A DNA stretch of 64,000 nucleotides from Agromyces sp. G08B096 (GTDB taxonomy: Bacteria > Actinomycetota > Actinomycetes > Actinomycetales > Microbacteriaceae): NCBI RefSeq assembly GCF_040267705.1, contig NZ_CP158374.1, positions 1,550,001 to 1,614,000 on the forward strand. The letters are read 5' to 3'. Under the pieces are notes generated by a model that saw nothing but the letters and a program-made list of their open reading frames with translations, ran no database searches and was not told the DNA's origin. Positions 1-11,664 of this stretch are shown here, piece by piece. The stretch's first letter is position 1, and each line of letters opens with the position of its first letter. Made by a program: the position numbers and the translations under genes.

Positions 1-179
1 GAGCGGATCTGGGCCTGCACCTCGCGGGGCGAGAGCTTCGGGCCCTGGTGGGTCTCGGGCTGCGCCTGGCGGATCCGCGACTGCAGCACGTCGTCGATCT
101 CGATCCGGAAGCGCGCGCCATCTTCGGAGGCGGCGACGAGTGCGCCGTTCTCCACGCCGATCACCTTGAGTTCTTGCAT
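1..179 (-). CDS. sepH: Septation protein SepH (DUF3071), N-terminal part, cut by window edge
   Basis: Only the first 59 residues are in the window; the gene runs off the left edge. The start reads MQELKVIGVENGAL and continues with a segment typical of SepH, including KLSPREVQAQIRS. SepH proteins of actinobacteria stimulate FtsZ assembly during septation (family knowledge). The ATG is preceded by GGAAGGG nine bases upstream, a good ribosome binding site. It is divergent from the DUF4193 gene, with about 195 bp between them that must hold both promoters. The C-terminal part cannot be judged. Confidence 0.75.
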   Translation of the reverse strand, partial: MQELKVIGVENGALVAASEDGARFRIEIDDVLQSRIRQAQPETHQGPKLSPREVQAQIR

Positions 180-373
180 CGCGACAAGCCCTTCCGTGCT
201 TTCGTCTCCGCCCAAGGATGCCACGCCCGCAGGCCGACCGCGGGAATAGCCCGGGCGTGCCGGAAGTTGCACGAGTGACCGGTCGGAGCGACCACCGCGG
301 AAGTTTGCCAATGACCGGCTTTTCGTGCAAACTATGGCCGCCGAATTCTCGGCGCCACGAAGAATGGATGGGC

Positions 374-667
374 ATGGCAACGGATTACGACGCACCGCGG
401 AAGACCGAAGACGACTCCGAGTCGATCGAGGCCCTCAAGGAGCGCGTTCCCGACAAGCTCTCGGGACAGGTCGACGTCGAAGACGCCGACAACCCCGGCA
501 GCTTCGACCTGGCCGGAGCCGACCTGTCCGACGTCGAGCTCGACGTCGTCGTGCTCCCGCCGCAGGCGGATGAGTTCACCTGTGTGAGCTGCTTCCTCGT
601 GAAGCATCGCTCGCAGATCGACCACGAGACCAAGCTCGGACCGATCTGCCTGGAGTGCGCCTCCTGA
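374..667 (+). CDS. DUF4193 family protein
   Basis: A 97-residue acidic protein, typical length for DUF4193, a small family conserved in actinobacteria with no settled function. The C-terminal third carries FTCVSCFLVKHRSQI followed by GPICLEC, so four cysteines in two CxxC-like pairs that could bind zinc (inference). I start it at MATDYDAPRK because this is the usual N-terminus of the family; an in-frame ATG lies two codons upstream. A weak promoter candidate (TTGCCA at 305) lies in the gap shared with sepH. It faces the DUF3093 gene, with only one base between their ends. In Mycobacterium the same families (Rv2697c-Rv2699c) are also neighbours. Confidence 0.8.
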   Translation: MATDYDAPRKTEDDSESIEALKERVPDKLSGQVDVEDADNPGSFDLAGADLSDVELDVVVLPPQADEFTCVSCFLVKHRSQIDHETKLGPICLECAS

Positions 668-668
668 G

Positions 669-1130
669 CTAGTCGGTCGTCTCCGCATCGGGCCGCCGCG
701 ATCCATTGATCGCGGCGGCCAGTTCGTTGGGCCGTCGGCTCGAGACGAGCCAGTAGGGCGTCGGGTCGGCGGGGTCGGCGATGGGGATCCGCACGACGGG
801 GCGGATCCATCCTCGGATGACGAGGAACGCCCGGGCGTCGAGGCCGGTGCCGAGCTCGGTACGGGCTGCGTCGCCTTCGGCCGCCACCGCCTCGCCGGTC
901 AGGGCCGTGGCGATCTCTGCCCGGCCCGCTCGCAGGCGCCCGTCCGCCACCTCGACGACCGGTGCGGTGAGCGAGAGCGCCCCCACCCCGCCGAGGTAGA
1001 GCACGAGGCCGGTGACGATGCCGGCGGGCAGCGAGACCGGCGCCAGCACCAGGATGCTGGCGGGGATGAGCAGCAGGCTCGAGACGTAGATCCACGGTGA
1101 CGGCCACATGCGCTCGCGATAGTCGGGCAT
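669..1130 (-). CDS. DUF3093 membrane protein
   Basis: A 153-residue protein whose N-terminal 55 residues form two closely spaced hydrophobic segments (IYVSSLLLIPASILVLAPVS and a second ending in GGVGALSLTA), followed by a soluble beta-rich domain. This matches DUF3093, an uncharacterised actinobacterial membrane family normally next to dut. It is divergent from dut with only 38 bp between the starts, so the two promoters must overlap. I see no Shine-Dalgarno in front of the ATG. Function unknown. Confidence 0.8.
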   Translation of the reverse strand: MPDYRERMWPSPWIYVSSLLLIPASILVLAPVSLPAGIVTGLVLYLGGVGALSLTAPVVEVADGRLRAGRAEIATALTGEAVAAEGDAARTELGTGLDARAFLVIRGWIRPVVRIPIADPADPTPYWLVSSRRPNELAAAINGSRRPDAETTD

Positions 1131-1168
1131 GGCTCTATTCGACCAGACTTCTGCACTACCCTCGAACG

Positions 1169-1627
1169 GTGACCGATTCCGTCGATGTGCTGATCACGGC
1201 CGAGCGCGTCCCCACCTACGCTCACCCGGGCGATGCGGGCGCCGACCTCCACGCCGCCGAGTCGCTCGTGCTCGAGCCGGGCCAGCGGGCCACGGTGGGC
1301 ACCGGGGTGTCGATCGCGCTGCCCGACGGCTACGTCGCCTTCGTCGTGCCGCGATCGGGACTCGCGTTCAAGCACGGCATCACCATCGTCAACGCCCCGG
1401 GCACCGTCGACGCCGGATATCGCGGCGAGATCAAGGTCGCCCTGCTGAACACCGACGCCCGCGAGCCGTACCGCATCGAGGCCGGCGATCGCATCGCCCA
1501 GGTCGTGGTGATGCCGGTCAGCCGGGCGCGATTCGTCGAGGTCGAGCGGCTGCCCGGCAGCCTTCGCGGCGAGGGCGGGTTCGGCTCGACCGGGTTCGGG
1601 GAGCACAAGTCAGGAGTGAACGCGTGA
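1169..1627 (+). CDS. dut: Deoxyuridine 5'-triphosphate nucleotidohydrolase (dUTPase)
   Basis: A 152-residue trimeric-type dUTPase that hydrolyses dUTP to dUMP and pyrophosphate, keeping uracil out of DNA and feeding dTMP synthesis. All five family motifs are visible: DAGADL near residue 25, PRSGLA, GTVDAGYRGEI with the catalytic Asp, RIAQVV, and the C-terminal GGFGSTG lid. Start is GTG 1169; TACCCT sits exactly six bases upstream and there is no Shine-Dalgarno, so the mRNA is probably leaderless. The stop overlaps the GTG of the next gene (GTGA), making a dut-DUF3710-DUF3159 operon. Confidence 0.95.
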   Translation: MTDSVDVLITAERVPTYAHPGDAGADLHAAESLVLEPGQRATVGTGVSIALPDGYVAFVVPRSGLAFKHGITIVNAPGTVDAGYRGEIKVALLNTDAREPYRIEAGDRIAQVVVMPVSRARFVEVERLPGSLRGEGGFGSTGFGEHKSGVNA

Positions 1628-2244
1628 GCGACATCGAGAACGTGGGCGACGCCCCCGTCGACCAGCCGAAGTCGGCGCCCGCCGACCGCGAGACGGCGGG
1701 TCCGCTCGACGAGGCCGAGGCCAACCCCGTCCGACCGTACGTCGACCTCGGCGGGGTGAAGGTGCTGCCCCGCGAGGGACTGCACCTGCGCCTCGAGATC
1801 GAGGAGGGGACGAAGCGCGTCGTGGCGATCGGCCTCGATTATGCCAACTCCACGCTGCAGGTCCAGCCGTTCGCCGCGCCGCGGTCGAGCGGGCTCTGGC
1901 ACGAGATCCGGGCGCAGATCGCCGACCAGATCGCCAGGCAGGGCGGCACGACGACCGTGCGCGAGGGCGCGTTCGGTCCCGAGCTGCTGGCGCAGATCCC
2001 CGTCGCGGCCACCGCTGACCAGCCCGCGCACATGCGGCTCGCCCGGTTCGTCGGCGTCGACGGCCCGCGCTGGTTCCTGCGGGGCGTCATCGCGGGCGAG
2101 GCGGCCGTCGAGCCCGGCGCTGCCGCGCAGGTCGAAGACCTCTTCCGTTCCATCGTCGTCGTGCGCGGCACGACGCCCATGCCGCCGCGGGATCTCATCC
2201 CGCTGCGGATGCCGGCGACCGGCACGCCCGGCCAGACGCGGTGA
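1624..2244 (+). CDS. DUF3710 family protein
   Basis: A 206-residue soluble protein of the DUF3710 family, found beside dut throughout actinobacteria (Rv2696c in Mycobacterium). The first 40 residues are acidic and low in complexity; the folded part begins around PYVDLGGVKVLPREG and ends in a beta-rich segment with GPRWFLRGVI. No catalytic motif is recognisable. The GTG start overlaps the dut stop codon and has AGGAG about ten bases upstream, inside the dut reading frame. Function unknown; co-expression with dut is the main clue. Confidence 0.8.
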   Translation: MSDIENVGDAPVDQPKSAPADRETAGPLDEAEANPVRPYVDLGGVKVLPREGLHLRLEIEEGTKRVVAIGLDYANSTLQVQPFAAPRSSGLWHEIRAQIADQIARQGGTTTVREGAFGPELLAQIPVAATADQPAHMRLARFVGVDGPRWFLRGVIAGEAAVEPGAAAQVEDLFRSIVVVRGTTPMPPRDLIPLRMPATGTPGQTR

Positions 2245-3041
2245 CGGCCGAGCCGGACGACGCGCGCCGTCGGGACGACCGGGGCGATGACGCCGCGCGC
2301 GCCGACGACGCCAGCGCCGGGCAGCCCGATCTGAAGGCGGAGTTCGCGCGTCAGTTCTCCGCTGCGGCCGAGCGCAGCGGGCTCGGCGGGCTCGCGCGCG
2401 ACGAGCAGCTGACCGGCCGAGACATCCTCGCCGCCGTCGGCGGAGTCCGGGGCATCCTCGAGGCGCTGCTGCCCGGCCTCGTCTTCCTCGTGGTGTACTC
2501 CGTGCTCACCAGCTTCGGCGGTACCGACCCCCAGGCGGCGCTCGTGCCCTCGCTCGGGGCATCCGTTGGGCTCGCGGTGGTGTTCACCGTCGCCCGTGTC
2601 GTGGTGAAGGGGCAGCCGACCCAGGCCATCGCGGGCCTCGTGGGCGTCCTGCTGTCCGCGGCGCTCGCGCTGTGGTCGGGCGATGCGCGTGACAACTACG
2701 TGCTCGGCTTCTTCACCAATGCCGGGTATGCGCTGGCGCTCCTCGTCTCCATGGTCGTGCGGTGGCCGGCCATCGGGCTCATCGTCGGCTTCCTCGTCGG
2801 CGACGGCACCGCCTGGCGCTCCGAGCGCCGCAAGGTGCGGCTCGCGCAGATCCTCACCCTGTCGTGGATCGGCTTCTTCGTGCTCCGCCTGGTGGTGCAG
2901 GTGCCGCTGTATTTCGTCGAGAACGTGCAGGCGCTCGGGCTCACTCGCCTCCTCATGGGTGTCCCGCTCTATGCCCTGATGCTCGTCTTCACCTGGCTCG
3001 TGGTACGTGCGGCGTGGGCGCCGCGACGCTCCGGCGAGTGA
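2241..3041 (+). CDS. DUF3159 integral membrane protein
   Basis: A 266-residue protein with a charged, Asp/Arg-rich cytoplasmic N-terminus of about 60 residues and then six or seven hydrophobic segments from roughly residue 70 to the end, the layout of DUF3159. The GTG start overlaps the DUF3710 stop (GTGA), so it is translationally coupled and is the third gene of the dut operon. The family is common downstream of dut in actinobacteria but has no established role. The stop codon lies six bases before the palindrome in front of acnA. Confidence 0.8.
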   Translation: MTAEPDDARRRDDRGDDAARADDASAGQPDLKAEFARQFSAAAERSGLGGLARDEQLTGRDILAAVGGVRGILEALLPGLVFLVVYSVLTSFGGTDPQAALVPSLGASVGLAVVFTVARVVVKGQPTQAIAGLVGVLLSAALALWSGDARDNYVLGFFTNAGYALALLVSMVVRWPAIGLIVGFLVGDGTAWRSERRKVRLAQILTLSWIGFFVLRLVVQVPLYFVENVQALGLTRLLMGVPLYALMLVFTWLVVRAAWAPRRSGE

Positions 3042-3046
3042 TACAG

Positions 3047-3066
3047 TTATCTCGACGTCGAGATAA
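3047..3066. promoter_or_regulatory. Perfect 20-bp palindrome, candidate operator of acnA
   Basis: TTATCTCGAC is followed directly by its exact reverse complement. It sits just after the DUF3159 stop and 134 bp before the acnA start codon, in the only gap upstream of the gene. The length and shape fit a homodimeric TetR- or MarR-type repressor. AcnR (TetR) in Corynebacterium and TamR (MarR) in Streptomyces are known to act on aconitase genes, but I cannot match this site to either consensus from memory. Confidence 0.6.
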
Positions 3067-3105
3067 ATTTCCGGGCAGGCGACCGCAGGCCCGCGGGCTG
3101 ACCGC

Positions 3106-3124
3106 TTAGGTTACCCTTGCTGGA
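3106..3124 (+). promoter_or_regulatory. Possible DtxR/IdeR-like half-site or -10 region of acnA
   Basis: The run TTAGGTTACCCTTGC starts like the iron-regulator box TTAGGTTAGCCTAACCTAA (13 of 19 positions agree, with the match concentrated in the first half). The same bases contain TACCCT, a plausible -10 element, so the resemblance may be accidental. About 75 bp of leader would remain before the acnA start. Confidence 0.3.
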
Positions 3125-3199
3125 ACAGCCCCATGTCTGACGAGCAAGATCGAGTTGCCGCGCGTTCACATGCCCGGCATCCGCGAAGGAGAGGACATC

Positions 3200-6013
<2,814 letters not shown>

Positions 6014-6021
6014 ACCGTTCA

Positions 6022-6074
6022 GAGACTGCCCGCGTCGCGGCATCCGTCATCGGATGTCGCGCGCGGGCAGTCTC
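6022..6074 (+). terminator. Terminator hairpin after acnA
   Basis: GAGACTGCCCGCG starts a long imperfect stem whose 3' arm ends CGCGCGGGCAGTCTC, about 24 bp per arm around a short loop. There is no long T run. It begins nine bases after the acnA stop codon. Confidence 0.7.
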
Positions 6075-6187
6075 GTGCGTCCAGGGCGGGTGGGGCCCCG
6101 GCACCTTCAGATGCGCCCCAGACAGGGGCGCGTAGACTCGACCCGACGCCGCCGACCGCTTCGGGGCGTCATGAAAGGCGGTTCCGG

Positions 6188-8134
6188 ATGACCCTGCTCG
6201 AGCAGATCGGAGGCCCCCGCGACCTCGACGCGCTCTCGCAGGCCGAGCTCGGCGATCTCGCCGCGGAGATCCGCGCCTACCTCGTGCAGAACGTGGCCAA
6301 GACCGGCGGCCACCTGGGTCCGAACCTCGGCGTCGTAGAGCTCACGCTCGCCATCCACCGCGTCTTCGACTCGCCTCGCGACTCGATCGTCTTCGACACC
6401 GGCCACCAGTCGTACGTGCACAAGCTGCTGACCGGCCGGCAGGACTTCTCCACCCTGCGGCAGTCGGGCGGGCTGGCCGGGTATCCGCAGCGTTCGGAGT
6501 CCGAGCACGACATCGTCGAGAGCTCCCACGCGTCGAGTTCGCTGTCGTGGGCCGACGGCATCTCGAAGGCGTTCGAGATGACGGGCCAGAGCGACCGACA
6601 CGTGGTCGCGGTCGTGGGCGACGGTGCGCTCACCGGCGGCATGACGTGGGAGGCGCTGAACAACATCTCCGACGACAACACCCGCAAGCTCGTGATCGTC
6701 GTGAACGACAACGGTCGTTCGTACGCGCCGACCATCGGCGGCATGGCGCGCTTCCTCAACTCGGTCCGCACGAAGCGCACCTACAGGTCGCTCCACCTGT
6801 CGAGCCGGCGCGTGTTCGAGCGCATGGGCGAGCCGGCGCAGGCGTTCTACCGCGGCGTCCGCGGCGGTCTGCACGGCTTCCTGTCGCGGTTCACCAACAA
6901 CGAGGCCTTGTACTCCAACCTCGACATCAAGTACGTCGGACCCGTCGACGGGCACGACGAGCACGCCATGGAGGCGGCGCTCCGCCAGGCGAAGAACTAC
7001 GGCGCGCCGGTCATCGTGCACGCGATCACCGACAAGGGGCGCGGGTACGAGCCGGCGCTCCGAGACGTCGCCGACCAGTTCCACGCGGTCGGCCAGATCG
7101 ACCCCGAGACGGGCGAGTCGCTCGAGACCTCCTCGGCACCGTCGTGGACGAGCGTGTTCGCCGACGAGCTCGTGGCGCTGGCCGACAAGAACGACCGCCT
7201 GGTCGGCATCACGGCGGCGATGCTCCGGCCGACGGGCCTGCACCGCATGGCCGAGCGGTTCCCGACGCGTGTTTTCGACGTCGGCATCGCCGAGCAGCAC
7301 GCCGTCACGTCGGCGGCGGGCCTCGCCTTCGGCGGGTTGCACCCGGTCGTCGCGGTCTACGCCACGTTCATGAACCGCGCCTTCGATCAGCTGCTGATGG
7401 ATGTCGCGCTGCACCGGGCGGGCGTGACGTTCGTGCTCGATCGCGCCGGCGTCACAGGCCCCGATGGCCCGAGCCACCACGGCGTCTGGGACCTCTCGAT
7501 CCTGCAGGTCGTGCCCGGTATCCGCATCGCCGCGCCGCGTGACTCGATCCGGCTCGCGGAGGAGCTCGCGGAAGCCGTCGACGTGACGGATGCCCCGACG
7601 GTGCTGAGGTTCCCGAAGGGCACGGTCGGCACCGAGTTCGCCGCGGTGCGCCGGACGGACGACGGCGTCGACGTGCTCCTCGAGGCGGAACGGAAGGACG
7701 TGCTGATCGTCGCGGTCGGCCCGATGGCGGGCATCGCCCTCGACGTCGCGGCGCGGCTCGAGGCGCAGGGCATCGGCGCGACCGTCGTCGATCCCCGCTG
7801 GGTGGTGCCCGTGCCCCGCAGCGTGATCGAGCTCTCCGCCGAGTACCGCATCGTCGTGAGCCTGGAGGACGGCATCCGGGTCGGCGGCATCGGGACCCGC
7901 ATCCGTCAGGACCTCAGGGAGGCGGGCGTCGACACGGCGGTCACCGAACTCGGTCTGCCCGACGAGTTCCTCGACCACGGGTCGCGGTCGGAGATCCTCG
8001 AACGGGTGGGCCTCACGCCGCAGCAGATCGCTCGCGACGTGACGGCCATGGTGCTCGGCAGCAAGCTTCCGCACGCCCGGGGCGCGGGCCTGGAATCGGT
8101 GTCCAGCGACACCGGGTCCCACCGCCGGCTCTGA
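6188..8134 (+). CDS. dxs: 1-deoxy-D-xylulose-5-phosphate synthase
   Basis: A 648-residue thiamine-diphosphate enzyme that condenses pyruvate and glyceraldehyde 3-phosphate, the first step of the MEP isoprenoid pathway (DXP also feeds thiamine). The ThDP/Mg motif [16 protein letters not shown] lies at residues 144-159, [13 protein letters not shown] follows, and the cofactor-activating Glu is Glu369 in [15 protein letters not shown]. Full length for the family. ATG 6188 overlaps the end of a GGCGGTTCCGG stretch; TAGACT at 6133 is a likely -10. It ends against a bidirectional terminator shared with the convergent fatty-acid oxidation genes. Confidence 0.95.
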   Translation: MTLLEQIGGPRDLDALSQAELGDLAAEIRAYLVQNVAKTGGHLGPNLGVVELTLAIHRVFDSPRDSIVFDTGHQSYVHKLLTGRQDFSTLRQSGGLAGYPQRSESEHDIVESSHASSSLSWADGISKAFEMTGQSDRHVVAVVGDGALTGGMTWEALNNISDDNTRKLVIVVNDNGRSYAPTIGGMARFLNSVRTKRTYRSLHLSSRRVFERMGEPAQAFYRGVRGGLHGFLSRFTNNEALYSNLDIKYVGPVDGHDEHAMEAALRQAKNYGAPVIVHAITDKGRGYEPALRDVADQFHAVGQIDPETGESLETSSAPSWTSVFADELVALADKNDRLVGITAAMLRPTGLHRMAERFPTRVFDVGIAEQHAVTSAAGLAFGGLHPVVAVYATFMNRAFDQLLMDVALHRAGVTFVLDRAGVTGPDGPSHHGVWDLSILQVVPGIRIAAPRDSIRLAEELAEAVDVTDAPTVLRFPKGTVGTEFAAVRRTDDGVDVLLEAERKDVLIVAVGPMAGIALDVAARLEAQGIGATVVDPRWVVPVPRSVIELSAEYRIVVSLEDGIRVGGIGTRIRQDLREAGVDTAVTELGLPDEFLDHGSRSEILERVGLTPQQIARDVTAMVLGSKLPHARGAGLESVSSDTGSHRRL

Positions 8135-8188
8135 GCGCGTTCGGACGGTGTCAGCCGTCGGCGATGGCCTCGCCCCGGGAACGGTACG

Positions 8189-8224
8189 CACGAAGGGCCC
8201 CGGCGCAAGCCGGGGCCCTTCGTG
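8189..8224. terminator. Bidirectional intrinsic terminator between dxs and fadJ-like gene
   Basis: A perfect 16-bp stem (arm CACGAAGGGCCCCGGC) with a GCAA loop lies between the two convergent genes, with TTCG/CGAA at the stem base on either strand. It can serve both dxs and the gene ending at 8240. Confidence 0.85.
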
Positions 8225-8239
8225 TGTGCGGGGCGCAGG

Positions 8240-10378
8240 TTACGCGCCGACGCCCTTGATGGTCGGGTGGTGGAACGTGTCGCCGAAGACCCGCTGCGAC
8301 GCGCCCACCCGGTCGAGGTAGGGCGTCGCCCCGCCCGCCTGGAAGGGCCAGCCTGCGCCGAGGATGAGGCACAGGTCGATGTCCTCCGCGGCGGCGACGA
8401 CCTGCTCGTCGAGCATGAGCTTGATCTCCTGCGCGAGCTCGTCCTCGACCCGGCGGAGGATCGTGGCCTCGTCGACCGGCTTCTTGCCGACCGTGATGGC
8501 CTTCTTCGCCTCCTTGGTGAGGTCGGTGACCTTGCCGTTCTTGTCCTTCTCGACCACCTGGCCGAGCTTGGACAGGATGTGCATGTTCTCCGACGCGTAG
8601 AAGCGCTCGGGGAACTCGCGGACCATGGTGTCCTGCACGTGCGCGGCGACGGCCCAGCCGACGAGGTCGATGAGCTCGAACGGTCCCATCGGCAGTCCGA
8701 TGGGGGCGAGGGCCTTCTCGACGACGGGGACCGGGGTTCCCTCGTCGACCGCGCGGGCCGCCTCGCCCATGACCTTCGCGAGCAGCCGGTTGACGACGAA
8801 CCCGGGCGCGTCTGCGGTGAGGACGGCCGACTTCTTCAGCTTCGCCGCGGTCGCGAACGCGGTGGCGAGGGTCTCGTCGTCGGTGGCGGGGGCCTTCACG
8901 ATCTCGAGCAGCGGCATGACCGCGACCGGGTTGAAGAAGTGGAAGCCCACGACCCGCTCGGGATGGGCGAGCTTCGCCCCGATCTGCTCCACCGACAGCG
9001 ACGACGTGTTCGTCGCGAGGATCGCCGTATCGGAGACGTACTGCTCGACATCGGCGAAGACCTGCTGCTTGACCGCGAGGTCTTCGAAGACCGCCTCGAT
9101 GACCCAGTCGCAGTCGGCGAAGTCGGCCTTGTCGGTCGTGCCGGAGACCAGCGCGCGCAGACGGTTGGCCTCGTCGGAGTCGATCCGGCCCTTCTCCTGC
9201 AGCTTCCCGATCTCGTCGGTGATGTACGAGAGCCCCTTGTCGACGCGGGCCTGGTCGAGGTCGGTGATGACGACGGGCACCTGCAGTCGACGCACGAACA
9301 GCAGCGCGAACTGGCTGGCCATCAGACCGGCGCCGATGATGCCGACCTTCGTGACCTTCCGGGCGAGCGACTTGTCGGGGGCGCCGGCGGGCCGCTTCGC
9401 CCGCTTCTGCACGAGGTTGAACGCGTAGATCGACGCCTGGAACTGGTCGCCGGCGATGAGGTCGGCGAGCGTCTCGTCCTCGCGGGCGAACCCTTCGGCC
9501 TTCGTGCCCGACTTCGCGGCCTTCAGCAGGTCGAGTGCGGCGTAGGGAGACTTCGCGACCGTGCCGATCTTGGACTCGAGGCTCTTCCGGGCGATGCCGA
9601 TCGCGACGTCCCATTTGGCGAGGCGCTCCAGCTTGCCCGGCTCGTTCGGCCGCTTGACCTTGATCTTCCCGCCGAGCACCCCGTCGGCCCACTTCAGCGA
9701 GTCCTCGAGGAAGTTCACCGGCGAGAACATCGCGTCGGCGATCCCGAGCTCGAGGGCGTCCTTCGCCTTCAGCATGCGGTTGTTCTTCAGCGGGTTCTCG
9801 ACGATGACCTTCAGCGCGTTCTCGATACCGATGAGGTTCGGCAGGAGGTAGGCGCCGCCCCAGCCGGGGATGATGCCGAGGAACACCTCGGGCAGCCCGA
9901 GGCCGGGGGCGGAGGCATCCACGGTGCGGTAGTCGCTGTTCAGTGCGATCTCGACGCCGCCGCCGAGGGCGAGGCCGTTGATGAAGCAGAACGAGGGCAC
10001 ACCCAGTTCGCCCAGCTTGCCGAGCACGAAGTGGCCGAGCTGGCCCATCTTCAGGGCGACCTCGCGGCTCGGGATCTCGCTGACCTTCGACAGGTCGGCG
10101 CCCGCGGCGAGGAAGTACGGCTTGCCGGTGATCGCGACGGCCTGGATCTCGCCGGCCTTCGCCCGTGCGGCGAGCTCGTCGAGGCGGTCGTTCAGCTCGA
10201 GCAGCGTGACCGGCCCCAGCGTGGAGGGCCGGGTGTGGTCGCGGCCGTTGTCGAGCGTGATGAGCGCGAGCACGTTGCCGGACGGCAGACGGATGTCGCG
10301 CACGTACGAGTGCGTGACGACCTCGTCGTCCGACATGGCGGCCAGCTCGGAGAAGTCGATCTTCGAGTAGTCGGTCAT
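8240..10378 (-). CDS. fadJ: Multifunctional enoyl-CoA hydratase / 3-hydroxyacyl-CoA dehydrogenase
   Basis: A 712-residue FadB/FadJ-type protein for two steps of beta-oxidation. The N-terminal crotonase domain (about 25-215) has FINGLALGGGVEIAL and PEVFLGIIPGWGG, carrying both expected Glu residues and the oxyanion-hole Gly. The Rossmann motif KVGIIGAGLMASQFA begins near residue 340, and the dehydrogenase His is near residue 477 in VGFHFFNPV. Two C-terminal HAD domains follow, the first with GLPMGPFELIDLVG. Start is ATG 10378 (MTDYSKID). It lies five bases downstream of the thiolase gene, so the pair is an operon encoding the two subunits of a trifunctional-type complex. fadB is an equally valid name. 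Confidence 0.9.
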   Translation of the reverse strand: MTDYSKIDFSELAAMSDDEVVTHSYVRDIRLPSGNVLALITLDNGRDHTRPSTLGPVTLLELNDRLDELAARAKAGEIQAVAITGKPYFLAAGADLSKVSEIPSREVALKMGQLGHFVLGKLGELGVPSFCFINGLALGGGVEIALNSDYRTVDASAPGLGLPEVFLGIIPGWGGAYLLPNLIGIENALKVIVENPLKNNRMLKAKDALELGIADAMFSPVNFLEDSLKWADGVLGGKIKVKRPNEPGKLERLAKWDVAIGIARKSLESKIGTVAKSPYAALDLLKAAKSGTKAEGFAREDETLADLIAGDQFQASIYAFNLVQKRAKRPAGAPDKSLARKVTKVGIIGAGLMASQFALLFVRRLQVPVVITDLDQARVDKGLSYITDEIGKLQEKGRIDSDEANRLRALVSGTTDKADFADCDWVIEAVFEDLAVKQQVFADVEQYVSDTAILATNTSSLSVEQIGAKLAHPERVVGFHFFNPVAVMPLLEIVKAPATDDETLATAFATAAKLKKSAVLTADAPGFVVNRLLAKVMGEAARAVDEGTPVPVVEKALAPIGLPMGPFELIDLVGWAVAAHVQDTMVREFPERFYASENMHILSKLGQVVEKDKNGKVTDLTKEAKKAITVGKKPVDEATILRRVEDELAQEIKLMLDEQVVAAAEDIDLCLILGAGWPFQAGGATPYLDRVGASQRVFGDTFHHPTIKGVGA

Positions 10379-10383
10379 GGAGC

Positions 10384-11589
10384 TCAACGGCCCTTTCCGT
10401 AGTGCTTGTGGTGCGGGTTCTCCCAGATGACGCTGCCGCCCTGGCCGAGGCCGACGCACATGGCGGTGAGGCCGTAGCGCACCTCGGGGTGCTGTTCGAA
10501 CTGGCGGGCGAGCTGGAGCATGAGCCGGACGCCCGATGCGGCGAGCGGGTGGCCGATCGCGATCGCGCCGCCCCAGGGGTTCACGCGGGGGTCGTCGTCG
10601 GCGATGCCGAAGTGGTCGAGGAAGCTGATCACCTGCACGGCGAACGCCTCGTTGAGTTCGAACAGGCCGATGTCCTCGATCTTGAGGCCGGCGCGCTTCA
10701 GCGCCTTCTCGGTCGAGGGGATCGGCCCGATGCCCATCACCTCGGGCTCGACGCCGGCGAAGCCGAAGGCGACCATGCGCATCTTCGCCGTGAGGCCGAG
10801 CTCCTTGACCGCATCGCCGCTCGCGAGGATCGCCGCGGTGGCGCCGTCGGTGAGCGGGGAGGCGTTGCCGGCGGTCACGCGACCGTGCGGGCGGAACGGC
10901 GTCTTCAGACTCGCCAGTCCCTCCATGGTCGTCTCGGGGCGACGGCCCTCGTCCTCGGTCGCGAGGCCCCAGCCCTCCGCGGTGCGGATCGCGACGGGCA
11001 CGAGGTCGGGCTGGATGTGTCCGGCCTCGTACGCGGCCTGCACCTTCTGCTGGCTCAGCATGCCGAACCGGTCGGAGCGCTCCTTCGTCAGGTGCGGGAA
11101 GCGGTCGTGGAGGCGCTCGGCCGTGTTGCCCATGTTGAGCGCGTCGGCGGCCACGAGCTTCTCGGTGAGGAAGCGCGGGTTCGGGTCGGCGTCGAGGCCC
11201 ATCGGGTGACGGCCCATGTGCTCCACGCCGCCGGCGATGACGACGTCGTACTGGCCGAAGCCGATGCCCGAGCCGGTGGTGGTGACCGCCGTCATCGCGC
11301 CGGCGCACATGCGGTCGATCGCGAATCCGGGCACCGTCATCGGCAGGCCGGCGAGGATGGCGGCCGTACGGCCCAGGGTCAGGCCCTGGTCGCCCTGCTG
11401 CGTCGTCGCGGCGATCGCGACGTCGTCGACGCGGTCTTTCGGCAGGTTCGGGTTGCGCTCGAGCAGTCCCGTGATGGCCTTGACCGCGAGGTCGTCGGCC
11501 CGGGTGTTCCAGTACATGCCCTTTTCACCGGCTCGACCGAACGGGGTTCGGACCCCGTCGACGAACACGACATCAGCTCGTTCAGCCAC
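10384..11589 (-). CDS. fadA: Acetyl-CoA C-acyltransferase (thiolase)
   Basis: A 401-residue thiolase catalysing the last, thiolytic step of beta-oxidation. The acyl-accepting nucleophile is Cys95 in IDRMCAGAM, with His347 in IGHPLAASG and Cys378 in AMCVGLGQGG completing the catalytic set; NEAFA is also present. The GTG start has AAAGGGAGC upstream, and TAGGAT at 11621-11626 (minus strand) is a candidate -10. First gene of the operon with the hydratase/dehydrogenase gene, which starts five bases after its stop. Confidence 0.92.
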   Translation of the reverse strand: MAERADVVFVDGVRTPFGRAGEKGMYWNTRADDLAVKAITGLLERNPNLPKDRVDDVAIAATTQQGDQGLTLGRTAAILAGLPMTVPGFAIDRMCAGAMTAVTTTGSGIGFGQYDVVIAGGVEHMGRHPMGLDADPNPRFLTEKLVAADALNMGNTAERLHDRFPHLTKERSDRFGMLSQQKVQAAYEAGHIQPDLVPVAIRTAEGWGLATEDEGRRPETTMEGLASLKTPFRPHGRVTAGNASPLTDGATAAILASGDAVKELGLTAKMRMVAFGFAGVEPEVMGIGPIPSTEKALKRAGLKIEDIGLFELNEAFAVQVISFLDHFGIADDDPRVNPWGGAIAIGHPLAASGVRLMLQLARQFEQHPEVRYGLTAMCVGLGQGGSVIWENPHHKHYGKGR

Positions 11590-11664
11590 GCTGCAGCTCC
11601 CTTTCGATCAGGATGCCTCGATCCTACGAACGGCTCGGAAGGGCGTGGAATCGGTTGACGGAAC

